A stretch of DNA of 64,000 bases from assembly GCA_965200805.1 (NCBI GenBank), contig OZ241384.1, positions 1,426,001 through 1,490,000 on the forward strand, in the 5' to 3' direction. Under the pieces are notes generated by a model. That model had not been told where the DNA came from. It ran no database searches and saw nothing but the letters and a program-made list of their open reading frames with translations. The translations under genes were made by a program, and so were the position numbers. Source of the DNA: MPNP01 sp026709725. Lineage in GTDB: Bacteria; Pseudomonadota; Alphaproteobacteria; Rhodobacterales; Rhodobacteraceae. Below, in pieces: positions 36,691 to 45,695 of the stretch. Within the stretch, counting starts at the first letter, position 1, and every line of letters begins with the position of its first letter.

Positions 36691-38029
36691 TCTGTCACGC
36701 CAACGCCCGGAAACCGGCGCCGCGATGACCCCGCCGGGCCCCTGATTCCGCCCCCGGCGGCCAAAATCAGCGCCCATCAGCGCCCCATCATCTCCCCATC
36801 ATCTCCATTGGGGGGGACCCGAACGCCATCCGGGCGGCGCCCTGTCCGCGTCCGGGATGCACCGCACCCTGCCCGGGGCGGGCCTCTCCCGGCCCCTCAG
36901 TGGGTGGGGGCCCGGAGACGCAGGCGGCGCTGCCGGACCCGCGCCTGGCGCCGCAGGAAGCCCCCGGCATGAAGATGACGGGATGGACAGTGACGGCGGG
37001 CGGGCCGAGTGAGACCCCTCCCATGATCGCCGTGGGGGCAGGGCCCGCCGCCCCATGGGCCCGGATGCGGTCCATGCCCCCATGATCATTCCCCCGGGGC
37101 CCGGACGGCCCGCGCGGATTCGACCCGGCCCCGGGGGACGGCATGGGCCCCTGCGCAGGGCCCTGACCGGCAGGGCCGGGCCGTCGGGGAGACCGGCCGG
37201 CCGGTCCGGATTGGCGGACCCGGCCCGGGGGCTGCGCCCGCCCCGGCCCCGCATCCCCGCATCAGGGACCGGGCCGGGCGGAGATCGGGGAAGCGGTCCC
37301 GGCCTTCCCGCACGAGGGGCGCGGCGCAGTCACCATCACCGCCCGTCGCATCATCCCCGTCATGGGCCACGGGGATGGAGAAGGACCCCCCGATGATGCA
37401 CTGACCCCCCGATGATGCGATGATCCCCCATTCCGTCATGATCCGTTCGGGGTCCGCCATGACGACCACGGGGACGCCCCGTCATGTTGCAGGAGGGCCC
37501 ATCCCGTTGCAGGAGGGGCCCGGGGACAGCCGCCATCGCCCGGGTCACCCGACGGGCCCCGATCATCAGGCGATCCGGCGATCCGGCAGGATCATGCCAT
37601 CGTGTCCTGTCATGGATGGGGACCCGAAGACCGAGAAGATCTTCCCGGCATGGGCCCGCGCATGACAGGGACGGGTCCCGCCCCGGCGGCGACGGCGGCG
37701 GGTCGGGTCGATCGGGCCTCTGCCTGTCATGCAGGTGGGGGCGGACAGCGTTGAAGAGGGACCTGATCCTGTCGGAGTGGTGCTTCCCCAAAGGGATTGA
37801 CAGATGGGCGCCAGCCCGCGACACCGCGCTTGGTGGCCTCCCGTCCTGTTGTCCGCACAAGGACACGCATCGCGTCCGCAACCATCCGACGGATTGATGG
37901 GAGACTGACATCCGTGGGGTGGTGGACATCGCCAAGGATTGACAGAGGGAATGGGGCGACGAAGGAATCAGCGCGCCCGCGCAAGGGCGCGCCGGGCCCC
38001 ATCCGGCGACCCCGGAGGATCCTGGGGAT
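36691..38029. other. Very GC-rich gene-free stretch
   Basis: 1.3 kb with many short direct repeats (for example CCCCCCGATGATGC twice near 37386-37410) and overlapping frames on all strands, none protein-like. Confidence 0.5.
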
Positions 38030-38479
38030 GGGCCCGCCTCCGCCACCAGAGCGGCCACCTCTGACAGGCACGCCGGCGTGAGGTGCGCGATGTTGTCGAT
38101 GATGGTCTGATACTCGTACGCAGCGTCATCCCGGATGTCGCCCCCCATGATCATTTGGGCCCGAGGAACGGGCGGATGGTCCTGGGCCCGCCCGCCAGCG
38201 CGTGGAGACGGTCATCGCCCGGCCCGGCCCCTGCCTGATCACCCCCATCCGGGACAGGCGCCGGAGATCCATGCCGGGGCGGCCCTGGCTGTGGTCCGTG
38301 CCGGGGAGGATCTGGTCCTCGAGGATGGCGAAGAGACGGTCCCGGAGGCCCGCGTCGGCATAGAGGGCCTGGAGGCCGATGAGGAGAGCGGGGATGTCAT
38401 CGCGGGATTTGGGGTTGATGCGGATGTCGGCGATGCCGACTTCACCGAGCTGGAGCTGGGAGGGGCGGGTCTGGCGCAT
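38030..38479 (-). pseudogene. ISNCY-family transposase fragment
   Basis: From ATG 38479: LQLGEVGIADIRINPKSRDD then IPALLIGLQALYADAGLRDR and GTDHSQGRPGMDL, the N-terminus of ISNCY transposases. The following residues are scrambled, then a second frame resumes DDAAYEYQTIIDNIAHLTPA and CLSEVAALVAEAG. The catalytic part is absent. A dead IS remnant. Confidence 0.8.
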
Positions 38480-39276
38480 GGCAGTCCTCGAAGATTCGTC
38501 ACAATCGGGCCATCCTGCCACAATCTTCGCTGGGATCGTAGCAGACTATCAACAAGAGAGTCAAGCGTTTATGCTGGAATTCGGGGTTTTCTGGCAGGCA
38601 CTACATAAAACTCCATCGCAGGCCCCAAACTCAACAAAGTATCCACCTTTCATGAAATCACATGTGGCAAGGGGTCATGCCTGAAAGTGGATGACGGAAG
38701 GAAAAAGGTGGCATGTCAGGACGGCGACTGAATGTCGTCACGTCTCGAAAGAAGGGAGACATGCCAATGACCACCACGACCATCCCGCCGCTGACAGGGC
38801 CGGAGGACGCCTCCGGGATGCACGGACGGACAGTCTCCGCGGGGTGCCCGTGCATGGCTCCGGGCAGCGGTGGAAGCCGGGGTGTCCGCATCCCTCTCCA
38901 GGCATGCGGAGCCGGTCGACGACCGGCGGCGGCTGGTGCGCCACGGCCACCAGCCTGAACGCGACGTGATGACCGGGATCGGCACGGTCCCGGTCATCCA
39001 GGATGGCTTCCGCGAGAACGCGGACAGTCGGCGGGACCTCTTGCGCGATCGGGGGACCGGGGCCTTGTGGCCCCCGAACCGGCCGGGGAACCTGATGCCT
39101 CCGGGTGACGGATCCGACCGGGAGCGTCCTTGCCGCAGTACGGAACCGGACCCGCAGGACCCCGGGGCCGCCCGGGCCGCAGGACAGCCCTCGTCATGGC
39201 CCCGGGCTCATGATGGCCGCCAAGGCGAACCGGCGGTGCCTCGGGGTCCGGGCACCGCGCTGCGGTCATCAAGGGG
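38480..39276. other. Gene-free stretch up to the MITE
   Basis: About 800 bases, GC-rich apart from 38540-38700. No convincing frame. It ends at the 8-bp duplication ATTGAATT that flanks the MITE. Confidence 0.4.
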
Positions 39277-39284
39277 ATTGAATT

Positions 39285-39433
39285 GGGGATTATATACTTA
39301 AGTAACAATTATCATAATTTATTTCATATAATCAACGACATAGACCATCTGTGCTCATGGATAGCAATTCAAACATAAAATACTGATTATTATAGACTAA
39401 TTTGATTTTTTATTACTTAAGTATATAATTCCC
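39285..39433. mobile_element. 149-bp AT-rich MITE with 8-bp target duplication (copy A)
   Basis: Terminal inverted repeats: left GGGGATTATATACTTAAGT, right (reverse complement) GGGAATTATATACTTAAGT, 18 of 19 positions identical. Flanked by perfect direct repeats ATTGAATT at 39277-39284 and 39434-39441. The inside is AT-rich with no coding capacity. An 8-bp duplication and GGG-starting ends fit IS1595-type elements; that family link is inference. Copy B of the same length is at 41879-42027. Confidence 0.85.
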
Positions 39434-39588
39434 ATTGAATTCCGTAATGGAATCAGCCAGATGAAAGACGCCGCCTGATCTGGCCGTCACCCACTTTCGG
39501 ACATGACCCGGCAAGAGCGATTTGTGCTGGATAGCATGGGCCTGCACCTTCTGGGTGGGCAATGATCCGAACCAGTGGGAGATTTGCG

Positions 39589-40002
39589 ATGTTCCAGCGC
39601 GTGGCCTACGATGATCTGAATGCCCGCCAGCAGGAAAATTACAACTTCCAGAAGGTGGCGGCCTGCTTGGCGAACTACGGATTCAACTGTCTGCGCCTGA
39701 CCGATGACTGGCAGGGGGCCGACTTTATCGCCTGCCACATCGATGGTAAAACTGTCCTGAAGATCCAGCTCAAGGGCCGGGTGACAATCGCCAGGAAGTA
39801 CCTGTGCAAGGACATCCATATCGCCTTTTTGCACCATGAAAACTGCTATGTCTATAAGCACGATGCCCTTGTGCGTTCCATTAAGGAGCAGCACCCAAGC
39901 ACGATGAACACGATTTCATGGCGCGAGCGTGGCAACTTCAGCTGGGGACAGCCCCCGAAGTGGCTTCTTGCACTCCTCGCCAAGCACAACCTGCTGGGGT
40001 GA
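39589..40002 (+). CDS. Conserved hypothetical protein, possible PD-(D/E)XK fold
   Basis: 137 residues from ATG 39589 (MFQRVAYDDLNARQQENYNF); the open frame begins 9 codons earlier. The core DDWQGADFIACHIDGKTVLK followed by IQLKGR has the D...(Q)xK spacing of PD-(D/E)XK nucleases. Related small proteins are found in many bacteria without known function. It sits 150 bases from MITE copy A at the edge of a decayed region and itself looks intact. Confidence 0.6.
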   Translation: MFQRVAYDDLNARQQENYNFQKVAACLANYGFNCLRLTDDWQGADFIACHIDGKTVLKIQLKGRVTIARKYLCKDIHIAFLHHENCYVYKHDALVRSIKEQHPSTMNTISWRERGNFSWGQPPKWLLALLAKHNLLG

Positions 40003-40039
40003 TCCCCTGTGACGGGGCCGGCCCTGCTTGTTGCCTCAG

Positions 40040-40980
40040 CTATATTCGGAACGCCTCACAGAACAATGTGCTGGGCCGCTGAGAGGTGTGGTGGAAGCAT
40101 TTGGAAGCGCGGTGGACGCTCTCCACAACAGCAACGCTGGGATGCTTGTGCGGCGAGGGCTCGCCTGCCGCTGCAAGGCACCAGATGAGGCTGTCAGAAC
40201 TCAACAGATCTGCGTGGAAATTCCATTTGGAACCATGGTGTGGCAGAAGCATTGTGACCACATTCGCCAGGATTTCCTTGTAGCAAATCCGCCAAGCCTT
40301 TCGGACATCATCGTTCTTCAACTCAGCATCACCAGTTCCGATCCAGGCAATCGGATGATCATCGGAAAGACACCCACATATGTGCTCCTGGAGCTTCATG
40401 ACATGCTGAGGAGTGTATTCTCTTGGCCTGTAGGGCGGTCTCTTGGCCCTGAATACAGGGACATTGAGACACGGTTGTGTGCACCCTTCAAATGCCTCAC
40501 GTAGCACATTCTCAGTACCCTGCGCTTCTCATTGTTTCTCAGCACCTCAATGAGATTTTCGGGGCCAGATCCTCGAAATCCTCCACACCCAGGATGCCTG
40601 CAATGCGCTCCTTGAACTCACCGTGCTGCCTCAACTCCAGCTCTGGATCGACATGCGGCACGAGCATCCAGTTTAGGGACTTTCTGTGGGCACCGGGTGG
40701 CAGTCTCTCCCCCGACCTCATCGAGAGGATGTCTGGACCGCCCTCAACCTCACTCGGACCCCGTGGCAGATCAGAGGAGGCAATGTATTCAGACAACTCG
40801 TCGCGTAAGTTGGATGGATGGACTCTGACAATACGGGAAACACCCTGCCGACCAAACCATGTGTACGGGCTGAGGCTGGCCCTGATGAGTGCATTCGATG
40901 GCCCTAGCCGGTGAAATCGCAAGCAGATCGGCAAGGATTGTGACAGTGTTCACATAGGGCATGAAACCGTGTGGGGGCAC
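40040..40980 (-). pseudogene. Metallo-beta-lactamase-fold protein remnant
   Basis: The minus strand carries SLNWMLVPHVDPELELRQHG in one frame (40539-40934) and, after an interruption near 40510-40535, WIGTGDAELKNDDVRKAW, TMLLPHHGSKWNFHADLL and HPSVAVVESVHRASKCFHHT in another (40040-40507). PHHGS and the GTGDA motif are typical of ComEC-like MBL domains. Stops and frame changes break it, and the metal-binding N-terminus is missing or unrecognisable. Some such proteins occur in defence gene pairs. As read it is dead. Confidence 0.6.
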
Positions 40981-41060
40981 ATCTTGCCGAGGAGTCGGTC
41001 AAGCCCGTTGACATGATCCTGCCCAATAATAATACAGCTGACTTTTTGATCATATCATGA

Positions 41061-41433
41061 TTGATGAACATACGAGCGCAACAACCAGGGCTCCCCTCTG
41101 CAACCGGATTTCCTCAGGAGGCCTCAAGCCTGACATCTGGGCACATCCCACATCGCTTTTCTGAGGCCATCCAGTTTCTTCCCGCAACAGATTCTCGTAT
41201 AGGCCATCTCCAGGCACTTGTGCAGGGCTTCCGGGACCTTGTCAAAGACCGAAACCGTCTCATGCACGGCCATCCCCACGCGGCAAACACAGATGACAGC
41301 ACCTGCTATGTGGTGGACGGCATGGCGTGAAGGACTGGACGGTTGACTCAATGACCGATTTTGCATGCCACGCTGCGAAGGCAATCTTCAAGGCAGGTGA
41401 TTTGCGGGCAAGCATGGAGGAAGAAAATGCCTA
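41061..41433 (+). pseudogene. Small helical protein with RNxxxH-type motif, frameshifted
   Basis: First frame: RIGHLQALVQGFRDLVKDRN then RLMHGHP, containing RNRLMH, the RNxxxH spacing of HEPN ribonucleases. It stops at GMA near 41330. One base further a second frame continues KDWTVDSMTDFACHAAKAIF and KAGDLR to a stop at 41433, giving a natural C-terminus. A one-base deletion is the simplest explanation. The HEPN assignment is a motif match only. Confidence 0.5.
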
Positions 41434-41497
41434 AGGCCAGAACAACCGGTAGCGCCCGCCCTGCGATGATTGTCATCACTGCAACGGTACCACAACT

Positions 41498-41825
41498 GTG
41501 ATTGAGCGCACATTTAAGGAGATCCCTGACAACAGTAATGACCGGGATGAGGGGAAATCTCTGGCCAACTGGCACTGGTTGCGGAGGTCTGCATGGGATG
41601 ACCTTCTGCAATCAAAGAGAATCCTGCTGGTCTCCGAGGCCGGGTCAGGAAAACCTATGAGTGCCGAGACCGGGCCAAGCGATTGCAGGCTGCCAGTGAA
41701 GCTGCGTTCTACATTGAACTGGACGAACTGGCGCACGATGAGATGCATGATCTGCTGGACCCGAACGAGATCACCCGGCTTGATGCATGGCTTGCCTCGC
41801 AGTCGGATATGGCAACGTTCTTTTT
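41498..41825 (+). pseudogene. P-loop NTPase 5' fragment, frameshifted and cut by MITE
   Basis: Starts IERTFKEIPDNSND and reaches ILLVSEAGSGK, a P-loop, where a one-base deletion shifts the frame. The second frame continues TYECRDRAKRLQAASEAAFY, IELDELAHDEMHDLLD and SQSDMATFF, then the MITE sequence begins at 41826. This resembles the start of a NACHT/STAND-type NTPase, which are often defence proteins. The rest of the gene is gone. Confidence 0.6.
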
Positions 41826-41878
41826 GGGGATTATATACTTAAGTGACAGTTTTCTTAATTTATCTCATTTAATCAATA
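41826..41878. repeat. 53-bp left end of the MITE, truncated copy
   Basis: Begins GGGGATTATATACTTAAGT and follows the first 53 bases of copy B with a few differences, then abuts copy B directly. No 8-bp duplication surrounds the pair, so this is not a simple insertion of one copy into another. Confidence 0.75.
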
Positions 41879-42027
41879 GGGGATTATATACTTGAGTGAC
41901 CAATTTCCTAATTTATCTCATATAATCAATAACATAAACCAACTGTATCCATAGATGGGAATTAAAGCATAAAATACTGATCCTTATGGACTAATTTAAT
42001 TTTCTGTCACTTAAGTATATAATCCCC
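41879..42027. mobile_element. 149-bp AT-rich MITE (copy B)
   Basis: Same length as copy A. Ends GGGGATTATATACTTGAGT and (reverse complement of right end) GGGGATTATATACTTAAGT. The interior matches copy A (ATCAATAACATAAACC / ATCAACGACATAGACC; ATAAAATACTGATCCTTATGG / ATAAAATACTGATTATTATAG region). No target duplication is visible. Confidence 0.8.
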
Positions 42028-42053
42028 CTCACAAACTACCTCTCTCCTTGCTG

Positions 42054-42604
42054 CTAACACTCAAAGACCCCGCGGTCATGGCACGACAGGCATTCTCCGC
42101 ACGGTGGCAATGTTCCGTTTTCGCAACTGTAGGTTTCCGACATCGGCAGCCCCCGATCGATTGCATAGTCAACCACCTGCGACTTGGACCAGTGAAGCAA
42201 AGGAGCCAGCAATTCAATCTTGCCACCAGAATTCTCAACCACAAGCGTAGACATCCTTTGAAAAAAGGTTGGGGAGCAGTCGTAGTATTCGGTGCCAGCA
42301 TGAATGCCAAGCGCGATCGCCGAGTGAACTGGCTTCGCAGCCATCTGAGCGATGGCAACAAGTGCCGTGTTCCGTCCGACAATAGGGCCCTGACCAAAAT
42401 CCTTTCCAACTGTAACCGCCACAGTGTGCAACTCAATGCCCTGAATTGAAGCAACATCTCGAACAGCGGAGGATTCTGCCGTCAGCGCTTTTTGGCCATA
42501 GTCGACAAAGAGTGCTGTTATGTCCCAGCCCCGCTCTCTCAGAAGTGAGGTACAGACAAGCGAGTCGAGCCCCCACTCATCAATACCATTGCCGTAGAAG
42601 CCAT
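42054..42604 (-). pseudogene. QueC-like 7-cyano-7-deazaguanine synthase, frameshifted at the PP-loop
   Basis: The ATG at 42604 gives MASTAMVLMSGG, the expected start of the PP-loop (SGGxDS). In a run of five G the frame is lost, and the other frame continues LDSLVCTSLLRERGWDITAL, FVDYGQKALTAES, IVGRNTALVAIAQM and a C-terminal zinc region TYSCENGTLPPCGECLSCHD. One more G would give an intact protein of about 183 residues, shorter than the usual 220-230. QueC makes preQ0; QueC-like proteins also occur in defence operons (QatC, CBASS-linked forms). Which applies is unclear. Confidence 0.75.
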
Positions 42605-42741
42605 TTGTCCCCAATTTAAATGCAGCGAGTTGGAGATCCAAGGTGCTCAGATGATCTCATGTCATTGCATTTAGGGCTACTCCCTGTCCCTGTCAATTCG
42701 CACGATTGGCAGCGCGGATCGTCAGGAAATGCGAACCAAAG

Positions 42742-42764
42742 TCAGCCATGTGAGAATCGCTCCC
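42742..42764 (+). repeat. Short dispersed motif, copy 2
   Basis: TCAGCCAT, then GTGAGAATCGCTCCC. See the copies at 27026 and 58541. Lies about 140 bases upstream of the glycosyltransferase cluster. Confidence 0.5.
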
Positions 42765-42904
42765 CTCTGGAACATTCCCTCTTCTCATATATATGGGTGA
42801 TGTTAATCAGGATGAGGTGACAACATTCCCAGACCAATTCAGTTTGGTATTTTGGAACGTTCTGGAAACACTTTTTGATTTGATCACTGTTGCAAGCATC
42901 TACG

Positions 42905-43729
42905 ATGGAACACTCCGATATCAACCGAGAGACCCTGGTCTTGCCAAAAATCGGAAGCTATTGGTACGGTCGAGCACTTGGCCGGCTTGAGCGCGCATGT
43001 TTGCGTTCCATGATTGAACGCGGTCACGATGTTACCCTGTTCTGCCATGATTATGTCGATGGCGTCCCGGAAGAAGTCGAGGTTCTTGATGCAAGGGAAA
43101 TCACAGGTGATCGATCCGTGGTTATGTTTGACAGCTTGCAATCCCCTGCACTTTTTTCAGATCAATTCCGCTATCACATGATCGCTCAGCTGGGCTGGCT
43201 CTGGCTGGACCTTGACACGTTTGCCTTGAAACCGGTTCTGCCTAATGATGGCTACCTGTTTGGTTACGATCCTGCAACGAGAAGGCGGTATATCAACGGT
43301 GGAGTCCTTGGCCTTCCAAAATCATCTCAGACACTCAGGGATTTAGTCCTGTTTTGTGAAGAATATTACCCAATTCCGCCATTTGAGACCCGTCGCAAAA
43401 AAGCCGAACTGTATATCAAAAAATGCCTGGGCAGTCCGGTTCATGTTTCGTCACAACGATGGGGCACCTGGGGCCCGCGCGCCCTGACCTATTTCCTGAG
43501 AAGGAATGGTGAGGAGCATTACGCACTTGAGAGAGAACTCTATCCGATCGACTGGAACAGCCTTGATGTCTTCCTGCTTCCGCATGAGCATGTCAATGAG
43601 ACCTATTTGCAGGACGCGATTGCCGTCCACCTGTATGGTTCGCTCATAAGGAGAAAAATTGAGCAAATCGGCCCTGATCAGATTCCCAATGGCAGTTTCC
43701 TGGCAAATGTGTTGAAATATGGCGACTGA
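42905..43729 (+). CDS. DXD glycosyltransferase (GT32/capsule type)
   Basis: 274 residues from ATG 42905; a TTG 15 bases upstream is possible. Pattern KIGSYWYGRALGRLERACLR, then LFSDQFRYHMIAQLGWLWLD with D-L-D at 102-104. Same family as the gene at 4332. First gene of a run of surface-glycan genes; overlaps the next gene by 11 bases. Confidence 0.75.
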   Translation: MEHSDINRETLVLPKIGSYWYGRALGRLERACLRSMIERGHDVTLFCHDYVDGVPEEVEVLDAREITGDRSVVMFDSLQSPALFSDQFRYHMIAQLGWLWLDLDTFALKPVLPNDGYLFGYDPATRRRYINGGVLGLPKSSQTLRDLVLFCEEYYPIPPFETRRKKAELYIKKCLGSPVHVSSQRWGTWGPRALTYFLRRNGEEHYALERELYPIDWNSLDVFLLPHEHVNETYLQDAIAVHLYGSLIRRKIEQIGPDQIPNGSFLANVLKYGD

Positions 43730-44807
43730 TGGTCCCTCCGTGCCCCTTGTATCAATATTAACTCCAACTTTTGACCGCGCCAGGATTATAGAACGGGTTT
43801 ATCGGAGCCTGACGCTGCAGACTGTCGGTGATTTTGAATGGGTCGTTGTGGATGATGGCTCTGCGGACGAAACGTCATCGCTCCTTTTGCGGTGGCAGGA
43901 GGTGGCCAGATTTCCCCTGACCCTGTGCAGGTATGACAACAACCGGGGCAAGGGTGCGGCGATCAACACGGGATTGTCATTGGTCAGGGGTCGCTACACG
44001 GTGCTGATGGACAGTGACAACGAACTGTTCGAGGATGCCGTTGAAAAGATTGTGGATTGCATAAGGACATCGGGCATTGATGATATCGATGAACTCGCCG
44101 GGATGTATTTCCGGTATGTCGATCAGCGTGATGAGGTGATTGGAGACTTCCCGAACAGGGATGTGCGGGACATGTTTCGCCGGGGCGATGGGATGATCCG
44201 GGCGGCAGGAAATGAAGCCCGTTATCGTTTGGGGCTTTCCTTCGAGCAAATGCCCGTTATGAAGTCATCAGTCCTCAGGGAATATCCATTTATCGAGTTC
44301 ACTGACTCCGAACACAGTCAGGAGGCAATAACGTTGGGTAAAATACACAATGATCATGATGTCATTCACGTTGACCATGTGGTGGGGCGATATTATGCGC
44401 ATGATGACATGGAACGCCTGTCAAACGGAGATCCTGGCGCATTGAATTGGCCGCGTGCGAATTATCTCTGGTCGGTACAGGTTCTGAATCAGGACATGCA
44501 GTATGCGCGTCATGACCCCGGGTTTTTCATCAGCAGGGCACGAAAAGTGACAAGGCTCGGACTGCATATAGGACGTCCGCTTTCGCGGCAGTGGTCGGAT
44601 CTTGCGCACACAAAGGCACGAATTTTATGGTTGGTGGCTTTTCTGGGGGGACTGCTGGGTTACTTTCGTGATCGTCTGCTTGGAAAATCCGTACCCAGGG
44701 CAGATGCCGATATTGCGAAATGGGGCCCTGCGGTTCCTCCACAGAACCTGGAAATCCACCCATCTCACCTTGAGATGCCAAATCAACGGGTGATCCCGCC
44801 ACATTGA
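43719..44807 (+). CDS. Family 2 glycosyltransferase
   Basis: 362 residues. GT-A fold signature at the start: VSILTPTFDRARIIERVYRS, WVVVDDGSADETSSLL, NNRGKGAAINTGLSLVRGRY, then the metal-binding MDSDNEL. The C-terminal third has an amphipathic or membrane-associated stretch (ILWLVAFLGGLLGYF). Adds a sugar from a nucleotide donor; specificity unknown. Overlaps the preceding transferase gene. Confidence 0.85.
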   Translation: MATDGPSVPLVSILTPTFDRARIIERVYRSLTLQTVGDFEWVVVDDGSADETSSLLLRWQEVARFPLTLCRYDNNRGKGAAINTGLSLVRGRYTVLMDSDNELFEDAVEKIVDCIRTSGIDDIDELAGMYFRYVDQRDEVIGDFPNRDVRDMFRRGDGMIRAAGNEARYRLGLSFEQMPVMKSSVLREYPFIEFTDSEHSQEAITLGKIHNDHDVIHVDHVVGRYYAHDDMERLSNGDPGALNWPRANYLWSVQVLNQDMQYARHDPGFFISRARKVTRLGLHIGRPLSRQWSDLAHTKARILWLVAFLGGLLGYFRDRLLGKSVPRADADIAKWGPAVPPQNLEIHPSHLEMPNQRVIPPH

Positions 44808-44836
44808 GGCGGGAATGTCCTGACTGGCAGCCCGGC

Positions 44837-45664
44837 ATGATTCCGATCTACTTTATCAATCTGCCATCAGCAGTGAAACGGAGGGAGTGGTTTGAGAGGC
44901 AGATTGCTGGTTTGGAGCTGGGTTCGGTTCGGGTCGAGGCATGCGATGGCGCCCGCGTTTCGGAGCAGGATCTGCTGGAGTACAATGCCGATAAATCCCA
45001 TGATAAGAGGATGGGACCGGCAGAGATAGGATGCCTCCTCAGTCATCGGAAGACCTGGAAACTGTTGCTGGAGGCAAATGATCCGTGGGCGTTTGTTGCC
45101 GAGGATGATCTGCATTTGGCGAAAGACTGCACACCCTTGTTTCTGACAGATGACTGGATCCCTGAATCGGCGGATCTGATCAAGGCTGAGACGACATACA
45201 AGAAATGCCTGAGAGAAAAAGTCGCAGCCGGACATTGCTCCACATGGTCTTGTCACAGACTGCGTTCCTTGCATGGCGGCTCAGGCGGCTATTTCATCCG
45301 GAGTTCAGCTGCGAATCTATTGGTTGAAGCGACAGATGATTTATTTGATCACATCGACAGCATCCTGTTCTCGCCCGATCTGGACCCCTTCAATAGATTG
45401 TCTGTACACCAGCTGGAGCCGGCAATTGGTTTGCAGGATATATTTTTTCGTCAATCAATGCCGAACTTGGAAAAAAGCAGCATCGTCACTGATCGAATAA
45501 ATAGAAAACCCAGGATATACAGGAAGTTGGTGAGAGAGCTCGTCCGACCATACAATCAGATCAAACGGGAAATAACGCTTCGAAGACATGCCAGAAAACA
45601 CAATTTGAACTACTCTCGTGTCGACTACGCGGAATTTGCACCCTACCGTACCGCTTCAGTGTGA
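44837..45664 (+). CDS. Family 25 (LPS-type) glycosyltransferase
   Basis: 275 residues from ATG 44837 (MIPIYFINLPSAVKRREWFE); the frame is open to a TTG overlapping the upstream stop. Typical GT25 features: INL...R start, GPAEIGCLLSHRKTWKLLLE, the FVAEDDLHL acidic motif and SLHGGSGGYFIRSSAA. GT25 enzymes add galactose or glucose to LPS oligosaccharide. Together with its neighbours it builds a decorated surface glycan. Confidence 0.85.
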   Translation: MIPIYFINLPSAVKRREWFERQIAGLELGSVRVEACDGARVSEQDLLEYNADKSHDKRMGPAEIGCLLSHRKTWKLLLEANDPWAFVAEDDLHLAKDCTPLFLTDDWIPESADLIKAETTYKKCLREKVAAGHCSTWSCHRLRSLHGGSGGYFIRSSAANLLVEATDDLFDHIDSILFSPDLDPFNRLSVHQLEPAIGLQDIFFRQSMPNLEKSSIVTDRINRKPRIYRKLVRELVRPYNQIKREITLRRHARKHNLNYSRVDYAEFAPYRTASV

Positions 45665-45695
45665 GCATTTTGACGCTGTGTGAGCCACACGGCTT

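Noticed and set aside
42054..42641. QueC variant with an altered PP-loop (DEWGLDS)
   Set aside because: The altered motif is an artefact of reading upstream of the frameshift; the correct upstream frame gives MSGG, so this is a frameshift and not a new active site.
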